DNA of 64,000 nucleotides from Epiperipatus broadwayi (taxonomy: Eukaryota > Onychophora > Udeonychophora > Euonychophora > Peripatidae): assembly GCA_028023455.1 (NCBI GenBank), contig JAQFVV010000072.1, positions 2,686,501 through 2,750,500 of the forward strand, given 5' to 3'. The translations under genes were made by a program, and so were the position numbers. This document shows positions 35,112 through 44,830 of this stretch, piece after piece. The notes under the pieces are model-generated. The model worked only from the letters and a program-made list of their open reading frames with translations, had not been told where the DNA came from and ran no database searches. How positions within the stretch are numbered: position 1 is the first letter of the stretch; every line of letters begins with the position of its first letter.

Positions 35112-37931
35112 TGTAACCGACGGTATTGTCGATTGCTGTGATCCATTCAAATCTAACAAAAGAAGGCCCAAAATATTGGTGCCAATTTGCAACTGATTAA
35201 ATCGATGGATGAAGGTGATGGTTAGGATGATCAATCTGATCTGATAAAATTCTAAAATCCAATATAAATTAATCTGGTCTAGCTCAATCGGGTCGCCATT
35301 ATATAATAAACCATCATAAAGCACAAATAATCTCTCTTAAAGTTTAATTTACTTAAGTTATATGAAAAATGAAGAAATAATGAGATTATCTGCTCCAGCC
35401 ATCAACAAAACCGTCAACTACAATATAAATTGCATAGAGCGGTGAAATCAACTACTATTGCCCTATACAATAATATAGGATTAGGCTAACACTTGATTGG
35501 CAATCTAATCAAAACCAAATCCAATTAATAACTAACCTAGATTCCAATATATATATTTTATTAGCCTGTTACTGTTATAGTACTTTAACTCTACTTTATT
35601 ATTTAAAGGTACTGTCTTTATAACTTAATGGATAATTTTCTAAGTACCTGTAATAGCACTTTACAAAACATTGGTTTGCATACAGACATTATTTAAACGA
35701 CAAAACAAAATAATACCTGAACCCCAAATATGCATATATCCATGTTAGCAAACGCTAAATATAAAGATAAACACTCGAAAATTTATACACTCATTTAAAT
35801 GTTTAAACAAATTAATAGACGTCGATAGATTATCAATAAGTTACAAAATAATTTATAAATATCTCTCAATAAAATGATGCTTAATTAATGCTTCGTTTAG
35901 GTTTTAAACTAAAATACTTCACTGGAGTTTAATATCAATACTCTATTAGCTCATCTCTAATTTTACAATGTCCAACTATATTAACTAAAAATATATCGAG
36001 CTTCTCTTGGATGTTTATTCACTTGTGAATATTAATACAACTTGTTTGAAAACTTTAAATAACTGAATAAAAAATTTTGATTGGCAACAATTAAAACACA
36101 TGATTATATTTGATATTTCTATAAATGAAAATAATATTCAATTAAATCGGTCAATGAAGTTTATTCTCTTCATTTTATAGGAGTTTAAGAAATATTCAAA
36201 CGAACTACTCCAAACCGAACGATAAAGTATAATCTATTTAGATTTTTATTACGGAATCAGACAAACATGAAATGATTGACTTTGTAATATTAATTAAGAG
36301 ACATAATAATATGGATATATAATATTCGAATGCAAATATAACTATGAAATTTATATAGAAACAAAATAAAATATTAATAAGCAAAATATACCTTATCTTC
36401 TATTTCAATTCGCTTACCAAGCTGAGTTTGAATTCTGTTACCTAAGTTGCTCCGCCGTCTTACGCAATCCAAATAAAACAAAATAAGTAAACTAGTCTTG
36501 ATATTTAAATTAACTCAATTTATTTAATTATAAAAAAAGAAGATTGACAATATTAATGATAGTATACATCCGAAATGTCTTTATATTTTAAATTGGTTGA
36601 CTAAATAAAATAATCATGTTGCTATATGTATCTCTATATACGTGTTGCAAGAACGTTAACGACACATACAAAAAAAATGAATGAATAAATGATGGGAAAG
36701 GTTCTTAGATATTTTACTAAAAAAAAATAAAAATTTACATATACCCTATACCAAAATGTGCAATAAGAGGGTATCAAAGTCTATTCGTTTATCAAAAATA
36801 ATTACGGATAAATGAATATGAAATAATAACTATATTTGAGTCTTTCCGATCATTTTCATTTAATAATTATATTTCTTTAGATAATAAAAAAAAAAACATC
36901 ATATAGTATTACATATAAAAAAAAATTAACACACATATTTTTCATAAAAAAAAATAATCATACCATATATATAAATCTGTCCATTCACTGTTTATTAGTC
37001 TATCGATTGCCTTCATTTATAGTGTAAAGAGGATTTTCTCCGTCCGAAATAGTAATTGTAAACTTTGCAATACTCATTAAAAAGTTTCCTTTTTCTCTTT
37101 CCATTCTGTAGAGGTGAGTGTATTTCGACGATCCAGGTTATGAGGTGAATTGATCCATTTGGTTAGTCGGGAGACGATGTCTATGCAAATCCATTTGTCT
37201 TTTCTTTATTTATAAAGCATTTTTTTTTTTTTTTTTTTCATAGGTTTCTTTTTTTTTTTTTTGCCGCCGCTCTTCGGGAACCCTTCAATTTGTCCGCCCG
37301 AATGATTGAACGGGCAGATAATTCTGCTACTACTCCATGTTTTATAGTTTTACAAACCAACAATTTTAATATTGAAAAGGTTCATTTTCTTAAGATACAA
37401 CAAATAGATTTGTCCTTTACCATACAAAGTGATAATAAGTGTGTGCGTGCTTGAGTGAGTGACTGAGAATGACTGACCGATCTGACCTTTTTTATCTTCT
37501 GTCACGTCATTTTTATAGATTCTCTTTCTGACGTTTTTTTTTTATCTTTGCGGCCACACACGGTCATAGATAATAAGAGATAATAAGACGGTCATAGATA
37601 AGAAGACACACCGAAGATCACATTTAAATTCGATTACAATTTTTTTCTTAAAATAATATTTTACAAACCAAAATATAAAATTGATATAATAACCTTTTTT
37701 TTAATAACAATATTTTTTTTTTTTTTAAATATTTTACAAATAAAATATACACAACATAAAAAACATTAAACTGTATGTAATATTGTTACTATGGTGATTG
37801 CATTTATATATGAAATGTATAAAATAATATTAATCCTATTTCGTTAAATTTATTATGCTGAATTGCTTACTATGTTATTTTTTTTTTTATATATATATGT
37901 ATGTGGATCATCAATTTGAACACTCACAACA
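35112..37931 (-). repeat. 3' LTR of the Gypsy element (2820 bp)
   Basis: Matches 44831-47669 nearly base for base. On the minus strand TATAAAA (37340-37346) and AATAAA (37205-37210) would set a short U3, an R of roughly 100 bp and a U5 of about 2.1 kb; this partition is inferred. Near the predicted start site GCCCG and CGGGC can pair around a 10-nt loop. The 84-codon frame near the U5 end also occurs in the other LTR, has no recognised motif and is not called. Confidence 0.93.
37205..37210 (-). promoter_or_regulatory. Candidate LTR poly(A) signal
   Basis: AATAAA on the minus strand, about 130 bp downstream of the LTR TATA box (37340-37346) and so just over 100 bp past the predicted start site. 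In the 3' LTR it would end the genomic transcript shortly after R. Confidence 0.4.
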
Positions 37932-37941
37932 TCTCCCCTCC
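37932..37941 (-). promoter_or_regulatory. Polypurine tract
   Basis: GGAGGGGAGA directly abuts the start (TGTTGTG) of the 3' LTR on the minus strand, as required to prime plus-strand DNA synthesis. Confidence 0.8.
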
Positions 37942-39326
37942 ACGAAGAAAAAAAAAATAACGACACCTTTTTCCTTCCCTCTCTAAAATCATTAAGCGTT
38001 TTAATTTCCGTCTAGAGAAACGTCTACCATTTCTATCTGTCTTGATTTTAATATCATTTGAAACGTTAAAAAAAAAATTTAAAATATCTTATTCTTATAG
38101 AAGCAATGTGGAATTCGTTCATTCCATTTATGCTTGACTAATTAGTTCACCTATACGTGTATATATATTTTCCTTCCTTTTTCACAATCAAATCATTACA
38201 TCTGTATATTCCTCTCTGCAACTTTCTGGATAACAATGCTCTAAAATTAGAGTCAAATAAGAAAATCATTTAGTATTTGCTTCATACAAGCCAAATATTT
38301 ATAAGCCAAATATTATTAGTTACTTTCTAATAATCATATGTTTTCATTGCATTGTTAAAATATATACATATTCACGGTTTTATTTTCTTAAAACTCAACA
38401 ATAGCTTTGATTATTATTTTCTTTAGACATATTCGTAGTTCACTTCAGTGACACTACTATGGGTCTAAATTTTAAACATTCAATATTGTCATAAAGTGAG
38501 AATGTAACTTTAGTTACTTAATATCTTATATTTATTCAATTCCTGCTTTGGACATTGAAAATATCAACTTTTAAAGTCACTTTTCTTATAAAATAATCTA
38601 AGCAAATGAAACTTAACTCATACAGTGAGCTGGAGATTCAAAACAACAGAGATATGCCATTTTTAAACCACTTCTAATACTAAAGCAAATCGATTAAATG
38701 TCAATTAAATCTAATTTTAATTTCTGGAGGATCTGACAACTACTTTATAAACCAAGCTGTGCTCTACATTGATGCTAATCAGGGACATTTATGTTTGAAT
38801 AGCTTTATTTTATACAGGTTAGGGAAACTACTAAACATTTCTCTTTAAAATTATAACTCATATTAAGAGCTAAATCCTGCCATCAAGGATTTCTTCCTAC
38901 CTGCCAACGAATAATAATAAGTCTGGGACATTTGTCGACTTCAGACCTCAATATCATTTTATATAGAGTTATGAGCCACAACATACATCTATAGTTCTGT
39001 CAACTTCCTCAAAGAAAAGACTTAACCATACAAATATTTACAATTCACAAATAGCACAGACATCAAAATCTTACACTCTATATCTCTAATGCATTAAATA
39101 ACACATTCACCATCATCAGTCAATTCCACAAGGTTTACTTTTAAACAGTACTTGCATACTATACAAAGAAAATTTTCAAAAGTGCTTTAACTATAAATAT
39201 TTCTCACTCTATATATATATATATATTTTCATATGTGTATCTACACTATTGCTAATGACTTTTGGTCATAATAATAAGTATCATAAGACATACTAATAAA
39301 GTTACTTTTAGTGAATGTCTTTTTAT
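37942..39326 (-). other. Non-coding tail between pol and the polypurine tract
   Basis: About 1.4 kb of AT-rich sequence with no long frame. Gypsy relatives with an envelope gene would carry it here; none is visible. Confidence 0.7.
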
Positions 39327-42300
39327 TTAATCGGGTGGTGCTGCTGGTTTTAAGCTTCGGGCATTGAAGGTACCTTTTTCACCTTCTGGGGTTTCTATGA
39401 GAAATGCATTCTCCCCCACTTTTCTTTTTATTCGGAATGGTCCCTCATATACATTCAAAAACTTTTTGAATTTATAATTCTGCGGGTCACTGATTTGGGG
39501 AGTTTTTACAAATACAAAATCTCCTACTTTAAATCTACAAGGCTTATGAGAGGCTTGGGTAATTCTTTTCTGTCCCATCTCTCTCAAATTCTGGCTAGCC
39601 TTTGCTAAGTCATTATCGTAATCTACCTCTTCTTCAGTTATAATAGGTAATGGTACTTTAATTAATATGGGCTCTCTATATCCAAAATGCAAATACATTG
39701 GGGTGTATTTAGTGGATTCATTCTGTGTTATGTTTATATAGTGAATGACATCCTTTAATTTATTCACCCATGCACGGTGGTTGCTTCCTAGGTATACCCT
39801 AAACAATCTACCCAGCTCACGCATAACTCTTTCACATGGGTTAGATTGAGGGTTCCTAATTGAACACAGAATATGTTTTATACCCTGCCGTTCAATCCAA
39901 CCTTTCCACTCCTTAGATAGGAATGATGTAGCATGGTCTGTCAAGATAGCCTTGGGTTTCCCTATATTTACAAATTGTGTTTCTTGCAAACATTTAATTA
40001 CATTCTTGGAATTTGCCCTGGTCACCGGATATGCCCCTACAAATTTGGAGAAGACATCATAAGTGACCAAAACAAACTTAAACCTTTTATAAGATGGTAA
40101 AGGCCCATAGAAATCAATTGCCAAGAGATCGTTGGGACGAGCAGGTATTATTGGTTGCAATGTCCCAGCATATGACTTGTTAGCATATTTAGATCTCAAA
40201 CAGATCTCACAATATTTGAGCCTGTTCATTATGGATGCATACAGTCCAGGCCAGTAGAACAGTCTGCGCATAACATATTCTACCTTTCTGGGTCCGTAGT
40301 GCCCGTAGAGGCAATGCACATAATATATCAATTGATTTCTGATACATGATGGTATCACAACTCTCCATGATTGTTCATGGTCCTCCTTTACCTTATAATA
40401 TAATAGACCTTCACTTATCTTATATCTAAAAATTATTTTATTCTTGATTATTCTTTTTAATGCCATTGATTCAATCCCGGTATCCAAGTATTGAATAATA
40501 GCACTTAACTTTGGATCACTAGATTGTAAAAATTTTAAGTTCTTTAAATCATTCTCAACTGATTCATCCACTGCCAGAGAGATTACAGTGATGAAAGCAT
40601 GATCGAGATTTAAGTGACAAGTGTCTATCTTGACAGAATTCCTACTTAGAATATCTGCTACTATATTGTCTTTACCTTTACAATACTGAACCTTATAATT
40701 AAATTGTTGAAGGAAGAGACTCCACCTAACTAGCCTTTCACTATTTAGATAGCTTCGATTGATGAACTCTAAACTCTTGTGATCTGTAATAACAACTATT
40801 TCAGATCCAAGCAGATACTGTCGAAGCTTTTGAAACGCCCATACAACAGCCAAGGCTTCCTTTTCTGTGGTGGTATAATGTAGTTCTGCTCCCTTCAACA
40901 ATCTACTCAAGAAATATAAGACACGGGGCTTCTTTTCATGGTCCAACTGGAATAAAACTACCCCTAGACCATACCCACTGCTGTCAGTTTGTACATAAAA
41001 TATTTCTTGGAAGTTAGGGTAATATAAGATTACAGTATTAAGAAAATTTGATTTTATTTTGTTAAATTCTATAGAGTGGTTCTCAGTCCATTTCCATTTC
41101 ACATCTTTCCTTAATAAATTTAATATATGAACAGTGTCATATGCAAAATTTTCATAAAATCTATGATAAAAATTGCAGACACCAAGGAAAGAACGTAATT
41201 GCTTTCTATTCTCTGGAATAGGAAAGTCTTGAATAGACTTTATTTTCTCTGGATGCGGTTTTATTCCCTCATATCCTACAATATGTCCTAAAAATTGTAT
41301 CTCCTTAACAGCTATTCTACTCTTCTTTAAGTTTATTTTAATATGTTTCTCTTCACACTCTTTCAGAAACATATTAAGGTGATTAAAATGCTCTGACATA
41401 TTTTCAGAGGCAATCACAACATCATCTACATACATAGTAATGATGCCCTTTACTTCATCAGACAACACTTTGTCTAAACATCTGAGGAGTCCAGCTCCAC
41501 TATTTATAAGCCCAAAAGGCATTCTTTTAAATACATATGAGTAGCCCTCATATTTAAATGCAGTATATTGCTGATCTTCATCATGCAAATATACCTGCCA
41601 ATAACTAGCTGTTAAGTCGACTGTGGAAAAGACCTTTTTGTCTTTAAATTTAATGAGCAATTCCTGTACAGTAGGAGGAACATCACGTTCTGGAACCGTT
41701 AATTGATTCAAGAACCTCGCATCCAAGCAAATACGTATGGACCCGTTCTTTTTGCGAACGACCACTAATGGACTGTTATAGGCTGATGGACTTTTCTTAA
41801 TAATTTTCCACTCAACCATCTGATCAATTTGTTTTCTTACTTCTTCTTTATATTGGTGAGGGATAGGATAGCTTTTACATTGGAAAGGGCTATAGTCCCT
41901 CAAGCGTATCCGATGCACATATCCCTTTATTACATCAGGCTTTTTGGAAAACACATCCTTATATCTACATAGTATCTGAAAAAACCTTTGCTTGCAATTG
42001 TCATCTAATTCAGAGGATTCATTGACCTTTGCATATAACTCTGACTTTGTAGAATTATCTTGGATGGTTAGTATATTTACACTCTTAATGGGTATTGACC
42101 TCTCAAAACTATGCTTTTCCCCTTTTATAATTATTTCCTGATTTGCATAGTCGATAATACATCCAAACCGATTCATGAAGTTGGATCCTATTATGACCTC
42201 ATGAATAAGTCCAGACATAATTAAAAAGATTTGTTCTACTGTAATTGAATCAATTTTCACATTCAGCCATACTTGCTGAGTAAATAATTTTGCCTTTCGA

Positions 42301-42617
42301 CCATTTGCCATTATAACCTGTGTCTGTCTCAATGGCAACATAGGGATTTCAGAATCGATTTCAGCAATCTTATTATAAAATTTTTCAGAGATAAGGGAAA
42401 TTTGACTCCCTGAATCAAGCAAAGCCCTTACTGATGTACCTTGAATAACTATAACAATTTCTGGACAATAATTAAGGATATAACTTTCCAAATCCCTATC
42501 ATAATCATTATCTTCTGTTTCAAAATTTATTGATTCCAAATAACTAAAAATATCATGGCTCCCCAAATTCACTATACTATGAGGCTCCCGCAGTGAGGAA
42601 CATTCCAACGAGGCCAT
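39327..42617 (-). CDS. pol: Gypsy Pol polyprotein (protease, RT, RNase H, integrase)
   Basis: Intact frame of 1096 codons for reverse transcription and integration of the element. Domains in order: aspartic protease with LLDSGS at about 67-70; reverse transcriptase from about 240, with FSTVDLTASYW (330-340, catalytic D334) and YVDD (396-399); RNase H with TDSSGYG (D545), TEKEALA (E587), TDHKS (D612) and a late Asp at about 655; integrase zinc finger H768, H773, C803, C806; integrase core D835, D894, E929 with NPQSNPCER; and a GPF motif at 1059-1061. All catalytic residues are present. It lies in the -1 frame relative to gag, its ATG beginning 2 nt past the gag stop, so it is probably made by frameshifting or re-initiation. 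Confidence 0.96.
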   Translation of the reverse strand: MASLECSSLREPHSIVNLGSHDIFSYLESINFETEDNDYDRDLESYILNYCPEIVIVIQGTSVRALLDSGSQISLISEKFYNKIAEIDSEIPMLPLRQTQVIMANGRKAKLFTQQVWLNVKIDSITVEQIFLIMSGLIHEVIIGSNFMNRFGCIIDYANQEIIIKGEKHSFERSIPIKSVNILTIQDNSTKSELYAKVNESSELDDNCKQRFFQILCRYKDVFSKKPDVIKGYVHRIRLRDYSPFQCKSYPIPHQYKEEVRKQIDQMVEWKIIKKSPSAYNSPLVVVRKKNGSIRICLDARFLNQLTVPERDVPPTVQELLIKFKDKKVFSTVDLTASYWQVYLHDEDQQYTAFKYEGYSYVFKRMPFGLINSGAGLLRCLDKVLSDEVKGIITMYVDDVVIASENMSEHFNHLNMFLKECEEKHIKINLKKSRIAVKEIQFLGHIVGYEGIKPHPEKIKSIQDFPIPENRKQLRSFLGVCNFYHRFYENFAYDTVHILNLLRKDVKWKWTENHSIEFNKIKSNFLNTVILYYPNFQEIFYVQTDSSGYGLGVVLFQLDHEKKPRVLYFLSRLLKGAELHYTTTEKEALAVVWAFQKLRQYLLGSEIVVITDHKSLEFINRSYLNSERLVRWSLFLQQFNYKVQYCKGKDNIVADILSRNSVKIDTCHLNLDHAFITVISLAVDESVENDLKNLKFLQSSDPKLSAIIQYLDTGIESMALKRIIKNKIIFRYKISEGLLYYKVKEDHEQSWRVVIPSCIRNQLIYYVHCLYGHYGPRKVEYVMRRLFYWPGLYASIMNRLKYCEICLRSKYANKSYAGTLQPIIPARPNDLLAIDFYGPLPSYKRFKFVLVTYDVFSKFVGAYPVTRANSKNVIKCLQETQFVNIGKPKAILTDHATSFLSKEWKGWIERQGIKHILCSIRNPQSNPCERVMRELGRLFRVYLGSNHRAWVNKLKDVIHYINITQNESTKYTPMYLHFGYREPILIKVPLPIITEEEVDYDNDLAKASQNLREMGQKRITQASHKPCRFKVGDFVFVKTPQISDPQNYKFKKFLNVYEGPFRIKRKVGENAFLIETPEGEKGTFNARSLKPAAPPD

Positions 42618-42619
42618 AT

Positions 42620-44524
42620 TTAATTTAAAGGATTAGTCTTAGGCCTAGCCCCTAGCATTTTCACAGGTGTGTTCTGCGATATGCTGACAGGATAACTTCC
42701 TGCTGCACATGCACCCTTTTCTACTCTTTCATAACCTTTGGGATTGGCCCTGTTTGTATTTACTGGTGCTAAAGATTGGGCATATTTAGTGCCTCTATAA
42801 TACCTATTCTTTCTATTATCTAAGGCCCTTCTATTTCTATAACATTTAATGGGAGAAACATTGTAAGTAGGATCATTTCTGTGGTATTTATGACCACTTC
42901 CTGTAGGTGCTTCACTTGCCTCAAGTGATCCCAGTATATCGGACACCTCTTCAACAGTATGCCTATCGGCAGCAATCAGAGTTTGCTCAATATGGCGTGG
43001 CAGGTTTCTCCTAATGATACGAATTATTTGATTTTCCGACAATGGATATGCGGTCAGCATTTTCAATTTTGCTGTCTGCATCCGGAAAAATTGAGTCAAG
43101 CTACCCTTGCTAACACTATATTTATCTTGGCTAATCTGGTGCCTAATATTGTCCTGTTTATCTTCGCCCCAAAAACCATTCAACAACAGATATTTAAAAT
43201 CCCCGTATGTTTCGGGCTTATTAAACAAGGACTTCCACCAATGTTTGGCAGATGCACTCAAATGATTACTAGCCACTGACAATTTTTCCATTTCACTTAG
43301 TCTACTTAATGAGAACAGCTCTTCTAGTGCGCTTAGATACTCTATAGGGTTTTCACTATAATCACCCTTGAAGACTTTGAGCTGAATAAACCTTGCTATG
43401 TTTCCATCTATCCTTTCTCTCTTAACTTCTTCTGGACTATGCATTAATTTATTATTTTCATCCCCATACATTGATAGTATATCCTGATCATTTCTATTTA
43501 ACTTATTTTCTGTGGCCAAATATTGATATGGCTTATCCATTAGACTATCATTACCCTTTACCATAGTATCCTTTATTCCTACTATTTTATCTTCCAACAT
43601 TATAGATATCCTATGATTGAGATTTATTTCCTGTTCCTCCAAATGCCTGTCTATCTCTTGTTTCAGTATTCTGCTATTATCTTTCATTTCATTATAAACC
43701 TCATCTTGATTTTTAGCATGCTCTTCTAACTGTTGCAATGATGATTGGTGACTATCTAGTCTATCCTTTAAATCATCTAACTCTCTTGCCTTCCCTTGCT
43801 CAATGTTGCTTAACTCTTCTTGGACACCTAGTAGACTATTCTGCGATTCTGTACACACTTTCTGTAATTTCTTTATTTCATTATCAGCCTTATTATGTTT
43901 CTTGCACACCTCTTTATATTCAACTTTCATCTGGCTTTGAAGATCCTTAACTTCTAGCTTAAGATTGTTTACTTCTACTTTTGAAGCCTCTTGACCATCC
44001 TTGTAAGCTTTCTCAAATTTTGTGTACTTTTTCTCTAATTCTTTGTACCCAACTTTACAATTTTTAACTTCTTCATTCAAGTTTTCAAATCTGTTTTCTA
44101 ATCTTTCTTGTGATTTATTTAACTGGTCCCTTAACTCATTAAATCTGCTATCACATTTACTATCAGATTTTTTTAATTGAGCATCTAAGTCATATTTAAA
44201 TTCTTCAAACTTTGCATTAGTAGCATTTAGCTCTATTTTGCATAAGCCAATTGTAATATTTACCTCCTCTCTAAATTCTTTATTTTCTTTAATCATATCA
44301 CCCAGTTTATTATTCATGTCACTAAATTTATCATTTATTTCACCACTTATATCTTCTCTTAACTTATTATTATCTTTGCTCATATCACTAAATTTATCAT
44401 TTATACCTTCAAATTTATTATTCATATCACTTTTCATATCATTCATATTTTCCATTAATTCTTTTAGAATTGGATACAAATCTCCTTCAGGTTTTGATAC
44501 TTTTTCTTTCTTATGGCTTTCCAT
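42620..44524 (-). CDS. gag: Gypsy Gag protein with long coiled coil
   Basis: Intact 634-residue structural protein. Residues about 25-330 are highly charged with heptad spacing, a long coiled coil; NDKFSDM recurs at 42-48 and 64-70, marking an internal duplication. Residues about 378-535 resemble the retrotransposon Gag capsid domain (FKGDYSENPIEYL, AKHWWKSLF, SLTQFFRMQ, IIRIIRRNLP). The C-terminus is basic (CYRNRRALDNRKNRYYRG) but no C-x2-C-x4-H-x4-C knuckle is present, so nucleic-acid binding probably relies on this basic stretch. The first ATG is used; the leader precedes it. The coiled coil makes it longer than many Gypsy Gags and probably assists self-assembly. Confidence 0.92.
   Translation of the reverse strand: MESHKKEKVSKPEGDLYPILKELMENMNDMKSDMNNKFEGINDKFSDMSKDNNKLREDISGEINDKFSDMNNKLGDMIKENKEFREEVNITIGLCKIELNATNAKFEEFKYDLDAQLKKSDSKCDSRFNELRDQLNKSQERLENRFENLNEEVKNCKVGYKELEKKYTKFEKAYKDGQEASKVEVNNLKLEVKDLQSQMKVEYKEVCKKHNKADNEIKKLQKVCTESQNSLLGVQEELSNIEQGKARELDDLKDRLDSHQSSLQQLEEHAKNQDEVYNEMKDNSRILKQEIDRHLEEQEINLNHRISIMLEDKIVGIKDTMVKGNDSLMDKPYQYLATENKLNRNDQDILSMYGDENNKLMHSPEEVKRERIDGNIARFIQLKVFKGDYSENPIEYLSALEELFSLSRLSEMEKLSVASNHLSASAKHWWKSLFNKPETYGDFKYLLLNGFWGEDKQDNIRHQISQDKYSVSKGSLTQFFRMQTAKLKMLTAYPLSENQIIRIIRRNLPRHIEQTLIAADRHTVEEVSDILGSLEASEAPTGSGHKYHRNDPTYNVSPIKCYRNRRALDNRKNRYYRGTKYAQSLAPVNTNRANPKGYERVEKGACAAGSYPVSISQNTPVKMLGARPKTNPLN
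42623..42629 (-). promoter_or_regulatory. Slippery heptamer for -1 frameshift between gag and pol
   Basis: On the minus strand T TTA AAT (read in the gag frame) is immediately followed by the gag stop TAA (42620-42622). A -1 slip enters the pol frame, which is closed upstream by TAA at 42633-42635. The only window for a productive slip is therefore the few codons containing this heptamer. It fits the X XXY YYZ rule exactly. I did not find a convincing downstream stem by eye. Confidence 0.65.
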
Positions 44525-44808
44525 TTTTATTTTCTATTTATGTTAAATATAATATTTCTATTTTAAATAACCTGCGAAATATTTTACTTTTATTTATCCT
44601 TACATAAAACATATCCATCCGTTCAATCCTGCATCTGCGAACAAAATCCAAAATCCCCAAAGAACGACAACCACAAGTATTTTAATATCTTACTTAAACC
44701 TATGATCTAATATAATCAACTACATAACTCCACCAATGCATATAAAAATAATACTATGTTTTAACATCTATATGAGACTCAAACTTGGGTCTTTAATTGG
44801 TTATTTCG
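44525..44808 (-). other. Gypsy 5' leader between primer-binding site and gag
   Basis: AT-rich untranslated leader of about 280 bp. Adding the inferred U5, the RNA leader before gag would be well over 2 kb. Confidence 0.7.
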
Positions 44809-44826
44809 GCCCGAGTTGGCGCGCCA
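44809..44826 (-). promoter_or_regulatory. Primer-binding site
   Basis: Four bases (AAAA) inside the 5' LTR end, the minus strand reads TGGCGCGCCAACTCGGGC. The TGG start is complementary to a tRNA 3' CCA, and position and length are right. I cannot name the tRNA. Confidence 0.7.
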
Positions 44827-44830
44827 TTTT

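Noticed and set aside
35070-35324. 84-codon minus-strand frame, repeated at 44793-45044
   Set aside because: It is duplicated only because it lies in both LTRs, has no motif and would sit in U5 or leader sequence. It is kept as part of the LTR.
37942-39326. Possible env gene between pol and the 3' LTR
   Set aside because: No frame of useful length and no signal peptide or membrane segment is seen, so the element is a retrotransposon without a visible envelope.
42959-44546. Plus-strand frames of 70-106 codons over gag
   Set aside because: They are antisense shadows of the intact gag gene; their Leu/Ser-rich make-up mirrors the Lys/Asp-rich Gag codons.
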